A stretch of DNA of 40,128 nucleotides from Desulfamplus sp. (GTDB taxonomy: Bacteria; Desulfobacterota; Desulfobacteria; Desulfobacterales; Desulfobacteraceae). Each line of letters begins with the position of its first letter. Position 1 is the first letter of the stretch. A model generated the notes under the pieces. The model did not search any database and was not told where the DNA came from. It worked only from the letters and a program-made list of their open reading frames with translations. This document shows, in pieces, positions 17,364 through 26,293 of this stretch. A program made the translations under genes and the position numbers. The stretch is from the NCBI GenBank assembly GCA_015232465.1, contig JADFZO010000020.1, positions 1-40,128 of the forward strand, written 5' to 3'.

Positions 17364-18197
17364 ATGAATAAAAAATGTATTGGGTTGTTGGTCAAACATG
17401 ATGAGCGTGCAAGAAAAAAGGCTATTGAGGTTGAAAGGTGGTTAATAGATCGAAATGTTGATGTTGTGTATGCTGATGGATTTGCTCAAATCCTCCCTAA
17501 AGATGATATTTTTTGTATGGTTGTGCTTGGTGGTGATGGAACATTTTTAAGTGCTGCAAGATTAACAGGTAACAGAGATATTCCCCTTATGGGGGTTAAA
17601 TTTGGAGAGGTGGGTTTTTTGGCTGAAACTCTTGAGGGAAAACTCTACCAATCTTTAGAGGCTCTTCTTGATGGGAAATTTTATATAGAGGAGCGAATGA
17701 GGCTACATGTTAGCGTTATAAGAGATGATGAAAAGATAGCTAAAGCAACTGTCTTAAATGATTTAGTTATAAATAGAGGTGCTCTGTCAAGGCTTGCCTA
17801 TTGTGCTGTCTATCTTAATGGCTCATATTTAACCACATTTAAGGCTGACGGCCTGATCGTGGCAACTCCAACTGGTTCAACAGCATACTCACTTGCTGCT
17901 GGGGGTCCTGTTATCCACCCAGCGGTTCATGGGATAATTTTGACCCCAATATGCCCATTTACCCTCACAAATAGACCCTTAATAATACCAGATGATACAG
18001 AGATTGAGATTCAGCTAAAAGAAGATGCTAACGATATTTTTTTAACATTTGATGGTCAAGAGGGGGTGGCTATTGGCTCAAATGATAGAATAGTGGTAAC
18101 TAAAGGCGAGTATCCTATAAAGATGATCGCATTTTCAAAAGATAACTATTACGATGTTCTAAAGGCAAGGCTCTTGTGGAGTGGAGGAAAGGGGTGA
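17364..18197 (+). CDS. nadK: NAD kinase
   Basis: Cytoplasmic enzyme phosphorylating NAD to NADP, 277 aa, normal length. The glycine-rich catalytic motif VVLGGDGTFLSAAR (about 53-66) is present. So are the second diacylglycerol-kinase-fold motifs (LNDLVINRGALSRL, and TFKADGLIVATPTGSTAYSL divided over 160-180 with the catalytic GDGT Asp upstream), plus AAGGPVIHP. ATG 17364 is preceded by AAGGG. It is divergent from livK and convergent with the GAF-domain gene, and appears monocistronic. Confidence 0.96.
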   Translation: MNKKCIGLLVKHDERARKKAIEVERWLIDRNVDVVYADGFAQILPKDDIFCMVVLGGDGTFLSAARLTGNRDIPLMGVKFGEVGFLAETLEGKLYQSLEALLDGKFYIEERMRLHVSVIRDDEKIAKATVLNDLVINRGALSRLAYCAVYLNGSYLTTFKADGLIVATPTGSTAYSLAAGGPVIHPAVHGIILTPICPFTLTNRPLIIPDDTEIEIQLKEDANDIFLTFDGQEGVAIGSNDRIVVTKGEYPIKMIAFSKDNYYDVLKARLLWSGGKG

Positions 18198-18246
18198 AAA
18201 ATAGGGTAGGGCATCTTAAAACAGGGTCTATTTAATTGTTTTTTGT

Positions 18247-18273
18247 AGTGGTGTAGCGAGCTGCTGCACCACT
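18247..18273. repeat. Inverted repeat in the nadK/GAF convergent spacer
   Basis: AGTGGTGTAGC (18247-18257) pairs with GCTGCACCACT (18263-18273), with one G-T wobble, around a 5-base loop. It lies 50 bases after the nadK stop and 20 bases beyond the stop of the leftward GAF gene, so it could slow transcription from both sides. No clean U-tract follows on either strand. It could equally be a dispersed palindromic repeat. Confidence 0.4.
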
Positions 18274-18292
18274 TACAGCTAATCGCTTTTAG

Positions 18293-19339
18293 TTAAAACC
18301 ATGAACGATGGCTCCAAACATCTTGCTCTAAATTCTCTTTATCCTCTTGAAGTTTTAGATACATTGATGCGTTTTGTATGGCAAGTCCTCCTTGATGACC
18401 AATAGCCTCAACCATCATTATAAGATCATTTGGAAAATCTCTTTGCTCGGCACTGTAAAGCCTTAATACACCGATCGCCTTATCTCGTGCCATAATTGGG
18501 GTTACAATCATCGATTTTATCCCCTCTTTTTTCATCTCCTCTCTAAATTTTACACGATCATCTGCATCAGTATCGTGTACAATAACCGTCTCCCCCTTTA
18601 ATGCACGTAATGTAGTGTTGCTGTTTACAGTTCTTACTGAATTAACAAACTCATCACTAAGCCCATGACTTGATACAATTTGCATTGTTTGGGTATCTTC
18701 ATTTATCAGGCGAATAGTAGCCCCTTTCATTCCAAAGGTATCACAGACTTCTTCTGTCATGTGTTTGAGAACCTCTTGAATATCTAAAGTTGAGTTGATT
18801 GAAGATGCAAGCTCAAGAAATAGCGTAGAGTTTTTTTCAAGACGAGTTAAAAGGCGGCTATTGTGGATAGCAATCCCACCTTGTTCTCCAAGTGCACGTA
18901 GAAAAGCTATCTCTCTTTCTGAAAAATCACGCTGCGTTGCAGTATAAATAGATAAGATACCTATTGTTTTATTCTTAACACGAATAGGAAGAGATATAAG
19001 AGAAGCAATGCCTTCAGCCTTTTTTAGATCATGGTGCTCTAAACGAGGGTCAGTTATTGCATCTTGAAAAAGAAGGTAACCCTCTTTTTCAATTGCCTTT
19101 ACAATTGTCATTGCTTTAAGCGGAGTTGCATGAAAATAGTTTGCTGATAAGCCTTTTTGAACCACTGGCGTAAAAAAGTCGTTCTTCTCGTCAGATAGAA
19201 ATAGACATGAAGCCTTTGCGTCCATTGATTCAATCGCACTGTCAACAATCAGGTTGAGTAGCTCATTTTGAGTTGCTGCTGTGCCAAATGCTCTGCTTAT
19301 TTTGCAGAATATATCAAAGTAATCGGTTACCCGTGTCAT
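18293..19339 (-). CDS. Tandem GAF-domain protein
   Basis: 348-aa soluble protein made of two GAF domains, about 15-160 and 185-325. Each ends in a helix with a near-identical phrase (LRALGEQGGIAIHNSRLLTRL and MVEAIGHQGGLAIQNASMYLKL). Core strands such as LISLPIRVKNKTIGILSIYT and MIVTPIMARDKAIGVLRLYS are typical. No kinase, cyclase, phosphodiesterase or DNA-binding output domain follows, so it is a stand-alone sensor or a partner of a separate signalling protein. ATG 19339 has AGGAG upstream. It follows phaC by 14 bases and is last in the leftward metabolic block, suggesting a link to storage-polymer or redox status (inference). The ligand is unknown. Confidence 0.85.
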   Translation of the reverse strand: MTRVTDYFDIFCKISRAFGTAATQNELLNLIVDSAIESMDAKASCLFLSDEKNDFFTPVVQKGLSANYFHATPLKAMTIVKAIEKEGYLLFQDAITDPRLEHHDLKKAEGIASLISLPIRVKNKTIGILSIYTATQRDFSEREIAFLRALGEQGGIAIHNSRLLTRLEKNSTLFLELASSINSTLDIQEVLKHMTEEVCDTFGMKGATIRLINEDTQTMQIVSSHGLSDEFVNSVRTVNSNTTLRALKGETVIVHDTDADDRVKFREEMKKEGIKSMIVTPIMARDKAIGVLRLYSAEQRDFPNDLIMMVEAIGHQGGLAIQNASMYLKLQEDKENLEQDVWSHRSWF

Positions 19340-19353
19340 CTTTTTTTAATCTC

Positions 19354-20658
19354 CTATAAATTTGTTTTTATCTTTTTAGCCAAAGGGGCGGTTTTAGATA
19401 TTCTTGTTTTAGTTTGAGCAGATTTTGTAGTTTTTGCCACCTTACTTTTTTCAGTAGGTGTAGCAGTGTTAGCAACTTTAAAGGGGTTGGTTATAGACTT
19501 TTTAGGAGCAGCAGCCTTTTGATTAGGTGTATTTTTTTCAGAAACCTCATCTTGTGGAGTTATCTCCTCTTTTGGAGGCTCTTCATCTCGCTCTTTTAGC
19601 CATGATGCAATTTTAGGTGCAAAAGCCTCTTGGCATTTTGAACTGACATAGATTCCAATATGCCCAGTATTGAGGCAAATATCTTCAGTATCTTTGCTCC
19701 CTACTGCTTTTACAAGCTGATTACACGCCTCTGGCGGCACAAGATGATCAAATTTTCCATAAATATTTAAAAGCGGCATGGTTATATTTTTAAGATCAAC
19801 CACTCTGCCTCCAACCTCAAGTTTGCTCTGTATGAGCTTATTCCCCTGATAACAATCTTTTATAAACTGTCTAAAAACCTCTCCTGGCAGATCAGGGCTA
19901 TCAAATATCCACTTTTCCATACGGACAAAGTTCTCAACAAAATCTTTATTATCCATATTCTCCATAAAACCTACATACTTATCTATCATAAGGCGAGCAG
20001 GATTTAGAAGCAAAAATCCAAAGTTCATCATATCAGCAGAGAGATTGCCATAAGTATTAACAACAGCGTCAACATCAAGATTTTTCGTCCATAGATGTAA
20101 AAGCCCTTTGTTTGTGTCAAAGTTTGTAGGAGTAACTGTGGTAACTAAGTTTCTTATCTTTTCAGGGTGCAAAGCTGAGTAGATAACACTAAATGCCCCG
20201 CCCATACAGATACCCATAAGGTTGACCTTTGGCACACTATTTTTTTCTCTTATAAAATCAATAATATTATCCATGTAACCATTTATATGGTCATCAAAAT
20301 CAAGAAAGCGATCTTTACGTGTTGGATAGCCCCAATCTATCATGTAAAGATCAATTCCACTATCAAGAAAACGCTCAACAACACTTCTGCCAGGTTGAAG
20401 ATCAAGCATAGTTTCACGGTTTATAAGTGCATAAACCACAAGCAATGGTGTTTTATAAGCTATCTCCTTTCTTGGTTTATAGTGTTTTAGCTTAACTCTA
20501 TCCTCTTGGTAGATAACTTCATAAGGTGTCTGAGCAAGATCAGTCTTAAGATTAGAGAGGAGCACCTCTGAGGCTTCAGTTGCCCTTTTTCTCGCCTTTG
20601 TTGCACCTTCAGCCATCTTTGACATGATAAGATCAATTGGAACTTTAAATTGACTCAT
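19354..20658 (-). CDS. phaC: Class III polyhydroxyalkanoate synthase catalytic subunit PhaC with lysine-rich C-terminal tail
   Basis: Polymerises (R)-3-hydroxyacyl-CoA into PHA at the granule surface together with PhaE. It is an alpha/beta-hydrolase fold with the lipase-like box GICMGG (nucleophile Cys151), Asp304 in YGKFDHLVPP and His333 in NTGHIG. DLYMIDWGYPTRKDR and IDLYMIDWG are class III landmarks. Class III PhaC proteins are usually about 355 aa; here residues about 361-434 form an extra tail rich in Lys, Ala, Pro, Thr and Ser (QKAAAPKKS, KSKVAKTTKSAQTKTR, PLAKKIK), resembling histone H1-like or PhaF/PhaM DNA-binding tails. The start overlaps the phaE stop (ATGA) and has AGGAGG upstream. 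Confidence 0.95.
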   Translation of the reverse strand: MSQFKVPIDLIMSKMAEGATKARKRATEASEVLLSNLKTDLAQTPYEVIYQEDRVKLKHYKPRKEIAYKTPLLVVYALINRETMLDLQPGRSVVERFLDSGIDLYMIDWGYPTRKDRFLDFDDHINGYMDNIIDFIREKNSVPKVNLMGICMGGAFSVIYSALHPEKIRNLVTTVTPTNFDTNKGLLHLWTKNLDVDAVVNTYGNLSADMMNFGFLLLNPARLMIDKYVGFMENMDNKDFVENFVRMEKWIFDSPDLPGEVFRQFIKDCYQGNKLIQSKLEVGGRVVDLKNITMPLLNIYGKFDHLVPPEACNQLVKAVGSKDTEDICLNTGHIGIYVSSKCQEAFAPKIASWLKERDEEPPKEEITPQDEVSEKNTPNQKAAAPKKSITNPFKVANTATPTEKSKVAKTTKSAQTKTRISKTAPLAKKIKTNL

Positions 20659-21698
20659 ATCGCACCTCCTGATGTTGACATTTTCTTTTTAAGGATACGC
20701 AGCTCTCGTTTAAGCTGATGTAGCTCTTTTGCAATATCATCAACCTCTGATCTGCTGGCAAGTGGAAGTTTTTTTAGAGCATCTTCAAGCACCATCTCTT
20801 TGGCTTTTGTAAATTGGCTCATAGATGCTAATGTTTTTGTTAAAGTATCAATATATTCAGGTGTCTGAAACAGGGTCATAAAGTGCCCCTCCAAAATTTT
20901 TAGCCACATCTGGTAATAAAATTGGGGGTCGTCTGATAGCTCGCCCTTTTCAGCAATTTTTTGAATCTCATCTTGCATTACAACAGCAGAGCGTTGAAAC
21001 GGCAGTGAGAGCATACGGAGAAATTCAGCTATATTTGTCTGAGAGATATTTAGCTTATCTGCCATATCATTAATCTTCTCTTGATACTCCCTTGTCAATC
21101 CAAGCTGAGGGATATGAAGAAACTTTCTGAACTCCTTTTCATAAATATCTGACCATGCCTGAAAAACATTCTCGTCTATGTTATCAAACTTATAGGCTTT
21201 AACTGACTGACCCATTCTGCTTAAGCTGTCTATCATTCTTTGATTAATTTCAGCCATGCCTGACATGGTAGATTGAGTAACATTAGCGAGCATTTCAGGA
21301 AGAGCACCAATCCCCTTAAAAAGAGCAGACATTGATTCAGGCGATGACATAGCATTAGCCATAATGTGCCAATTTTTCATCGCTTTTGCCATTGCTGCCA
21401 TTGCATCTTTACGCTGCTCAACTGACTCTTTATCCCCACCTGATTCAAATTTTGTTCCAAAGGGCCAATAAAATTTTTCCTTATTAGATTGCTCAGAGAT
21501 TGTCTTAAATGGCTGCTGTAAAAACTCTTGAAAAGAGGGGTCAAAAGGGGATTGAAATGGTGATTCAGAAAATGGAAACATCATCATTTTAGATATATTC
21601 TGATAAAACTCCTGACTACCCATCAATTCATTCATGGAGTTTGACCATGTTTTCATAATTGATTCAACTCCTAAAGGATCGTTTGTATTATCGACCAT
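20655..21698 (-). CDS. phaE: Class III PHA synthase subunit PhaE
   Basis: 347-aa partner subunit of PhaC. The family pattern is seen in the alpha-helical body (AMKNWHIMANAM, MAEINQRMIDSLSRMGQS), the conserved VFQAWSDIYEKEFRKFLHIPQLGLTREYQ segment (divided over about 180-210) and the C-terminal coil DIAKELHQLKRELRILKKKM, which typically contacts PhaC. ATG 21698 is chosen because GGGAGG lies 5 bases upstream; a GTG two codons earlier sits inside that ribosome site. The stop overlaps the phaC start by 4 bases. No catalytic motif is expected. PhaE plus PhaC identifies the class III system. Confidence 0.93.
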   Translation of the reverse strand: MVDNTNDPLGVESIMKTWSNSMNELMGSQEFYQNISKMMMFPFSESPFQSPFDPSFQEFLQQPFKTISEQSNKEKFYWPFGTKFESGGDKESVEQRKDAMAAMAKAMKNWHIMANAMSSPESMSALFKGIGALPEMLANVTQSTMSGMAEINQRMIDSLSRMGQSVKAYKFDNIDENVFQAWSDIYEKEFRKFLHIPQLGLTREYQEKINDMADKLNISQTNIAEFLRMLSLPFQRSAVVMQDEIQKIAEKGELSDDPQFYYQMWLKILEGHFMTLFQTPEYIDTLTKTLASMSQFTKAKEMVLEDALKKLPLASRSEVDDIAKELHQLKRELRILKKKMSTSGGAI

Positions 21699-21841
21699 GC
21701 ACACCTCCCTATGTTATGCCTACCAAATTTATCTATTTTTCTTAAATACATTGTGCTATCTCATCTTAAATTTTTTTGTTTAAAGAGTTTGCTATCTTGA
21801 AGCTAATTTAAAGTTAATCTAATGACACATTTAAGCATAAA

Positions 21842-22456
21842 CTATTTATCGCTACTCTCTGGTTTAAATAGATTTTGCATATTTTGTATTAAATTATGGA
21901 ACTCGCCTGTCTGTTTACGTGTTAAATTTTGAATATGCTGAAAAAGCTCAATATGTCCCATACCCTTTTCATTAAGAATATCTCTTAACTGAGATATAAG
22001 CTCCTCTTGCATATCTGATTTTTGCCTCAAACTATCATAGTCTCTTTTTAAGCTACTATGGCTCTTTTGAAGAGCCTCATAATTTTGTTTAATCTCATCA
22101 TAAGACCTCTTAGGAATCAGACCCCATAAGGTAATATACCTTGCAAAAGATGATTGAAAAGCCTCAAACGACTCATTAAGTAGGGGCGTATTCGCTCCTA
22201 AACTTAAAGAACCCTTTGAACTGTTTGATTCAGAGTTATAGGCGGTTGAATCATCTAATGGGAGTCCATAAACCTGTCTAAACATTTGGGACATCTCTTT
22301 AAGGTTCATAAAATCCATTTTCATCATGGAATCCATATTCATAAGAGATGACATCTGCTCAAGCTGCTCCTGTCCTTTGGCAATATTGAGCAACAGATTG
22401 CCCCAAAATTCCAGAAATTTTCTGTCTAAAAGATATTTTTCACCCATTTGCGTCAT
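21842..22456 (-). CDS. Coiled-coil protein upstream of phaEC, probable PHA-associated protein
   Basis: 204-aa protein from ATG 22456 (a TTG at 22474 would add six residues). The N-terminal half is Met-rich and helical (SSLMNMDSMMKMDFMNLKEM). A polar Ser/Asn linker follows near 85-97. Next comes FQSSFARYITLWGLIPKRSYDEI, and a long coiled coil occupies about 120-170 (KRDYDSLRQKSDMQEELI). There is no signal peptide or membrane helix. It resembles PhaE/PhaR-type helical accessory subunits or phasins in composition, and it sits 143 bases upstream of phaE in the same direction. A granule-associated or synthase-activating role is inferred; the family is not recognised with certainty. Confidence 0.6.
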   Translation of the reverse strand: MTQMGEKYLLDRKFLEFWGNLLLNIAKGQEQLEQMSSLMNMDSMMKMDFMNLKEMSQMFRQVYGLPLDDSTAYNSESNSSKGSLSLGANTPLLNESFEAFQSSFARYITLWGLIPKRSYDEIKQNYEALQKSHSSLKRDYDSLRQKSDMQEELISQLRDILNEKGMGHIELFQHIQNLTRKQTGEFHNLIQNMQNLFKPESSDK

Positions 22457-22561
22457 CTTATTCTGCTGCTCCAACCTTAGCTTAAATTTACCTTTTTTAT
22501 ATAAAACTTATCCAATAACTCATACAACATAAATAAATATAATTCAATTTATTTTAGATAG

Positions 22562-24421
22562 TTAATCTCTAAAGTGCATTTTAAGTTTATATACACCATT
22601 TTCAAGACGTGCATCTAATGGAAGATTTGCCTTTTCAAAGACCTTCATCATTGGGTGGTTATCTGAAATAACCTCAGCAGAAAAGCCTTTTATCCCTTGC
22701 TCTCGCGCAATGCTCATAAGAAGGTTTAGCATATAGCTTCCAACGCCAATCCCTTGATATGTCTCCTCAATTAAGAATGCAACATCGCCATAACTTGTTC
22801 GTTCATCTTTAACAAATCTTGCCTCTGCAACGATTCGCTCATCTTCAGTATTACCAGTTAAGGCAACTACTGAGAACTCTTTGCTGTAATCTATGTTTAT
22901 ATACTCTTGCATCTTATCGTGTGACATGGTTTTTATAGAGTAGAAAAATCTATAAAAACGCATCTCATCAGAGCAGCGATAAAAAAATCGGCGCATAGAC
23001 TCCTCATCAGATGGTTTTATTGCCCTAAATCTAAGTGTAACCCCGCCTTTAAATGTCTCTGATTGAACAATGTGGGCAGGATAGAGATGGGCTGATACTG
23101 GGCTAAAAATCTGATTTGAGTAGATAAACTTCTTTTCCCTTGCCTGATCTATTAAGTATTGCCTATCGTCAGGGTGGGCAATATCGATCATTGCCTGAGC
23201 ACGCTCTCGAAGTGTCCGCCACTTTAAATTTGCAACACCATACTCAGTTACAATCAGATGGACAGACTCTCGCAAGCGTAATTGATTTGGATAATCCATA
23301 AGAACAGGCAAAATATTAGGCTCTCCCTTCATGTTTCTGCTTGGAAGTGCAATTATTATGCAGCCATCTTGAGACGCCTCAGCACCCTTAAGAAAATCAA
23401 TAACCTCACCAGGACCTGTAACCACAGCACCTTGCAGAGGAAAAGCAATACTGCCCAAGAGATCAACCTTTCGAGCCTCATAAAGAGCCACAAATTGAGG
23501 ATTTTGTCCAATTAGTTGAGGGTTGCAGACCCAATCAATCCCCTGAAACTCAACCAAAGGGTTGCGATCAAGCCACTTCATAAGTGCTTTAGAGCCAATA
23601 GCATAAGATGTAAGAGATTTTCCACGAAATGGGGCTTTTCGAGAGTTGGTAACTGCTCCGCTCTTTACAAGGGTTGCCAACGCATCTGTAAAGTATAATG
23701 AGTGAACACCTAAATCTTTTTTATTCATAAGATGGGGCACTAAAGCATCAAATAGAGCACCATGAGAAAACGACAAACAATCCCCATTTTTAATGATTGA
23801 AGCAACATTTAAGGCAACTTTTGCCATCTGCTCGTATGCAGCAGTTGGTTCATAGGTTACTGGTGCTTTGGTTGATTTAACAAAAAGATCAAAGTCATCT
23901 GTTGAGACAAAGGTATCTCCAAAGGTAAACGGCATCTCTGTATTTACCTCTCCAATAACTAAAGATGCCTGCTCCATAGCCTCTTTTGCAACATCTACGG
24001 CAACTCCAAGGCTACAATAGCCAGCCTCATTAGGAGGAGTGATCTGGACAATTGCCACATCAATTGGGATTTTTCTTGATCTGATTATTTTTGGAATTTC
24101 AGAGGAGTATGCAGGGATCAGATCAACAAGACCTGATGATATGGTGTGAGATGCGACAAATCCTGAAAAAAAGCTCTTAACTCTATAGTTTGGTGCATTG
24201 AGTTTTTCAGCAGACAGGACAATATCACCCAAAACTGTCAACTGGACAAACTCAATATCACGTAGATTATGAACATCACAATTTAAAAGCACCTTCATAA
24301 TTGTTCGAGGAGATGCTGGTCCAGTGCCTATAAATACGGTCATTCCGGGCTTTATTCGAGTTAGCACTGTCTCTGGTGAAACTAAATGATCTTGCCAGTT
24401 GAATTTATTAATCTTTTCCAT
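22562..24421 (-). CDS. Acetyl-CoA hydrolase/CoA-transferase fused to GNAT acetyltransferase
   Basis: 619-aa fusion. Residues about 10-440 are a class I acetyl-CoA hydrolase/4-hydroxybutyrate-type CoA-transferase (PGMTVFIGTGPASPRT, QITPPNEAGYCSLGVAVD, LVEFQGIDWVCNPQLIGQNP, VTEYGVANLKWRTLRERAQA). They would move CoA between short-chain acids or hydrolyse acyl-CoA. Residues about 462-619 are a GNAT domain with the acetyl-CoA loop QGIGVG at 556-561 and the helical VISDNHPMMKVFEKANL. The GNAT part resembles protein lysine acetyltransferase domains of the Pat/AcuA type. It lies next to two acyl-CoA synthetase genes bearing the lysine motif such enzymes acetylate. This fusion type is known in bacterial genomes; the substrate and the regulatory role here are inferred. 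Confidence 0.88.
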   Translation of the reverse strand: MEKINKFNWQDHLVSPETVLTRIKPGMTVFIGTGPASPRTIMKVLLNCDVHNLRDIEFVQLTVLGDIVLSAEKLNAPNYRVKSFFSGFVASHTISSGLVDLIPAYSSEIPKIIRSRKIPIDVAIVQITPPNEAGYCSLGVAVDVAKEAMEQASLVIGEVNTEMPFTFGDTFVSTDDFDLFVKSTKAPVTYEPTAAYEQMAKVALNVASIIKNGDCLSFSHGALFDALVPHLMNKKDLGVHSLYFTDALATLVKSGAVTNSRKAPFRGKSLTSYAIGSKALMKWLDRNPLVEFQGIDWVCNPQLIGQNPQFVALYEARKVDLLGSIAFPLQGAVVTGPGEVIDFLKGAEASQDGCIIIALPSRNMKGEPNILPVLMDYPNQLRLRESVHLIVTEYGVANLKWRTLRERAQAMIDIAHPDDRQYLIDQAREKKFIYSNQIFSPVSAHLYPAHIVQSETFKGGVTLRFRAIKPSDEESMRRFFYRCSDEMRFYRFFYSIKTMSHDKMQEYINIDYSKEFSVVALTGNTEDERIVAEARFVKDERTSYGDVAFLIEETYQGIGVGSYMLNLLMSIAREQGIKGFSAEVISDNHPMMKVFEKANLPLDARLENGVYKLKMHFRD

Positions 24422-24436
24422 TTTAACTTTTCCATG

Positions 24437-24493
24437 TTGATTTAAATAGCTTAAATGTTTTATTAAAATAGAAGAGATTTACATTTAAATCAA
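24437..24493. promoter_or_regulatory. 11-base inverted repeat upstream of the CoA-transferase gene
   Basis: TTGATTTAAAT (24437-24447) and ATTTAAATCAA (24483-24493) are perfect complements separated by 35 bases, 16-72 bases upstream of the CoA-transferase ATG. Two half-sites three to four helical turns apart would suit looping by a dimeric regulator. The arms are AT-only apart from one G-C pair, so chance or a weak hairpin cannot be excluded. Confidence 0.3.
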
Positions 24494-24572
24494 TGAAAAA
24501 TAGATAATTAAAATAGAAATCAAAAATTAGGAGGGGGTATTAAAAAGGTTGGTATTTTAAATTCTATAGACA

Positions 24573-24596
24573 AGAGACGCACAGCCGTGCGTCTCT
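24573..24596. repeat. REP-like palindrome
   Basis: AGAGACGCAC (24573-24582) and GTGCGTCTCT (24587-24596) are perfect 10-base arms with a 4-base loop, conspicuously GC-rich in an AT-rich spacer. The GAGACGCAC/GTGCGTCTC core recalls dispersed palindromic elements seen in many environmental genomes (cyanobacteria, Desulfobacterota). It lies in the 224-base gap between an acyl-CoA synthetase gene and the CoA-transferase gene, where it may also terminate or stabilise mRNA. Only one copy is present in this window. Confidence 0.6.
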
Positions 24597-24645
24597 ACAG
24601 TTTAGGTTGAACTTAAATTTATGATATTGAACAGTATATCAAGTT

Positions 24646-26259
24646 TTAATTAACTTTACGTTCTCTTCCAGCCCACTCTTTATCTCTTAGTTTGAACTTT
24701 TGAATTTTACCAGTTGCAGTTTTAGGAAGCTCTCCAAACTCAACAACTTTAGGGGCTTTAAAGCGGGCTAAATTATCTTTGCAAAAATTTATAATATCTT
24801 CAGCAGTTGGGTTTGTACCAGGTTTTGGCACAACAAAGGCTTTAGGCACTTCGCCCCATTTTTCGTCAGGAATAGATACAACCGCAACTTCCAGCACGTC
24901 AGGGTGGCGATAGATGGTATTTTCAACCTCTACAGTTGAGATGTTTTCACCACCGCTGATGATTATATCTTTTTGACGATCCATTATCTGAGCATAGTTA
25001 TTTGGGTGCATAACTGCCAAATCTCCGCTATGAAACCACCCCCCTTTAAATGCAGCCTCAGTAGCTTTAGGGTCTTTGTAGTAGCCAAGCATTACATTAT
25101 TGCCCCGCATCACAATCTCACCAATAGCCTCGCCATTTCTTGGAACAGGCTCCATGGTTTGAGGATCAACTACGTCCATGTGCATAGCCACAATATATGG
25201 CACACCCTGTCTCGCTTTGATCTTTGCCTGCTCCTCAAGAGATAGATTGTCCCATTTAGCTTGCCACTGACAGACGCTGTGGGGACCAAAAACCTCAGTC
25301 AATCCATAAGTTTGGGTGATATTTGCTCCAACGCTCTCCATGTTCTGTATTACAGTTGGGGCAGGAGGAGCACCAGCAGTCATAATCTCAAGACTCTTTT
25401 TTAGCTTAACACTCTTTGCTGTAGCATAAGATGACATTCCAATAAGAATTGTAGGTGCAGCACAAAGGTGTGTAATCCCCTCTTTTTCTATGATGCGATA
25501 AATTTCCTCTGGAATAACCTTTCTAAGGCAGACATGGGTAGCCCCCATAGCAGTAATTCCCCAAGTAAAACACCAGCCGTTGCAGTGAAACATCGGTAGT
25601 GTCCAAAGATATATAGATCGCCAATTTACGCCAAACTCAAGCTGCTCTCCAATCGCATTAAGATATGCACCTCTATGGTGATACATAACACCTTTGGGGC
25701 GACCAGTGGTTCCGCTTGTGTAGTTGATTGTAATTATTTGATACTCATCATCAACATCAGGGGTGATAGGATCATCAGAGCCAGTTGATAGAAACTCCTC
25801 ATACTCCATGCCTTTTAGAGGTTTATCTCCATTGAGATCGCAAATATTGACAAATGTTTTAACCTTAGGAATATCATCAAGAATAGGGGTAACTACATTT
25901 GCAAACTCATTGTCAACAAAAATAGCCTTAGAGTCAGAGTGGTCAATAATATAGGCAATTTCGCCAGAAGATAGCCTAATATTTATGCTAACTAAAGCTG
26001 CCCCAATCATAGGGACAGCATAATGAGCTTCAAGCATTGGGGGTATATTTGGGCAGATAAAGGCAACCTTATCCCCCTTTTTGATGCCGATATTTTTAAG
26101 TGCACTGGCAAGACGATTTACCCTTTTGTAAAACTCTGTGTAGCTGTATTTTTTATCGCCGTAGATAACTGCTGTTTTATCATCATACACAGCAGCAGCA
26201 CGACTTATAAAGTTTACTGGTGTCAAAATATCAAAATATACGTTATTTTGTTGGGGCAT
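24646..26259 (-). CDS. Acyl-CoA synthetase (AMP-forming), DmdB/medium-chain type
   Basis: 537-aa ANL-superfamily ligase that adenylates a carboxylic acid and transfers it to CoA. It has the P-loop YTSGTTGRPKG (180-190), LPMFHCNGWCFTWG after it, YGLTEVFGPHSVCQWQ at the substrate site, the hinge GWFHSGDLAVMH, and the C-terminal catalytic lysine motif PKTATGKIQKFKL (512-524, Lys518). The LPMFHCNGW phrase is typical of the medium-chain/3-methylmercaptopropionate (DmdB-like) and plant AAE-like group, so a short or medium, possibly branched, acid is likely. ATG 26259 has GGAGAG upstream. It is 34 bases from the next ligase gene, forming a pair. The exact substrate is unknown. Confidence 0.92.
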   Translation of the reverse strand: MPQQNNVYFDILTPVNFISRAAAVYDDKTAVIYGDKKYSYTEFYKRVNRLASALKNIGIKKGDKVAFICPNIPPMLEAHYAVPMIGAALVSINIRLSSGEIAYIIDHSDSKAIFVDNEFANVVTPILDDIPKVKTFVNICDLNGDKPLKGMEYEEFLSTGSDDPITPDVDDEYQIITINYTSGTTGRPKGVMYHHRGAYLNAIGEQLEFGVNWRSIYLWTLPMFHCNGWCFTWGITAMGATHVCLRKVIPEEIYRIIEKEGITHLCAAPTILIGMSSYATAKSVKLKKSLEIMTAGAPPAPTVIQNMESVGANITQTYGLTEVFGPHSVCQWQAKWDNLSLEEQAKIKARQGVPYIVAMHMDVVDPQTMEPVPRNGEAIGEIVMRGNNVMLGYYKDPKATEAAFKGGWFHSGDLAVMHPNNYAQIMDRQKDIIISGGENISTVEVENTIYRHPDVLEVAVVSIPDEKWGEVPKAFVVPKPGTNPTAEDIINFCKDNLARFKAPKVVEFGELPKTATGKIQKFKLRDKEWAGRERKVN

Positions 26260-26293
26260 TTAATACTCTCCTCTACAAAAAAAGTGGTAATAG

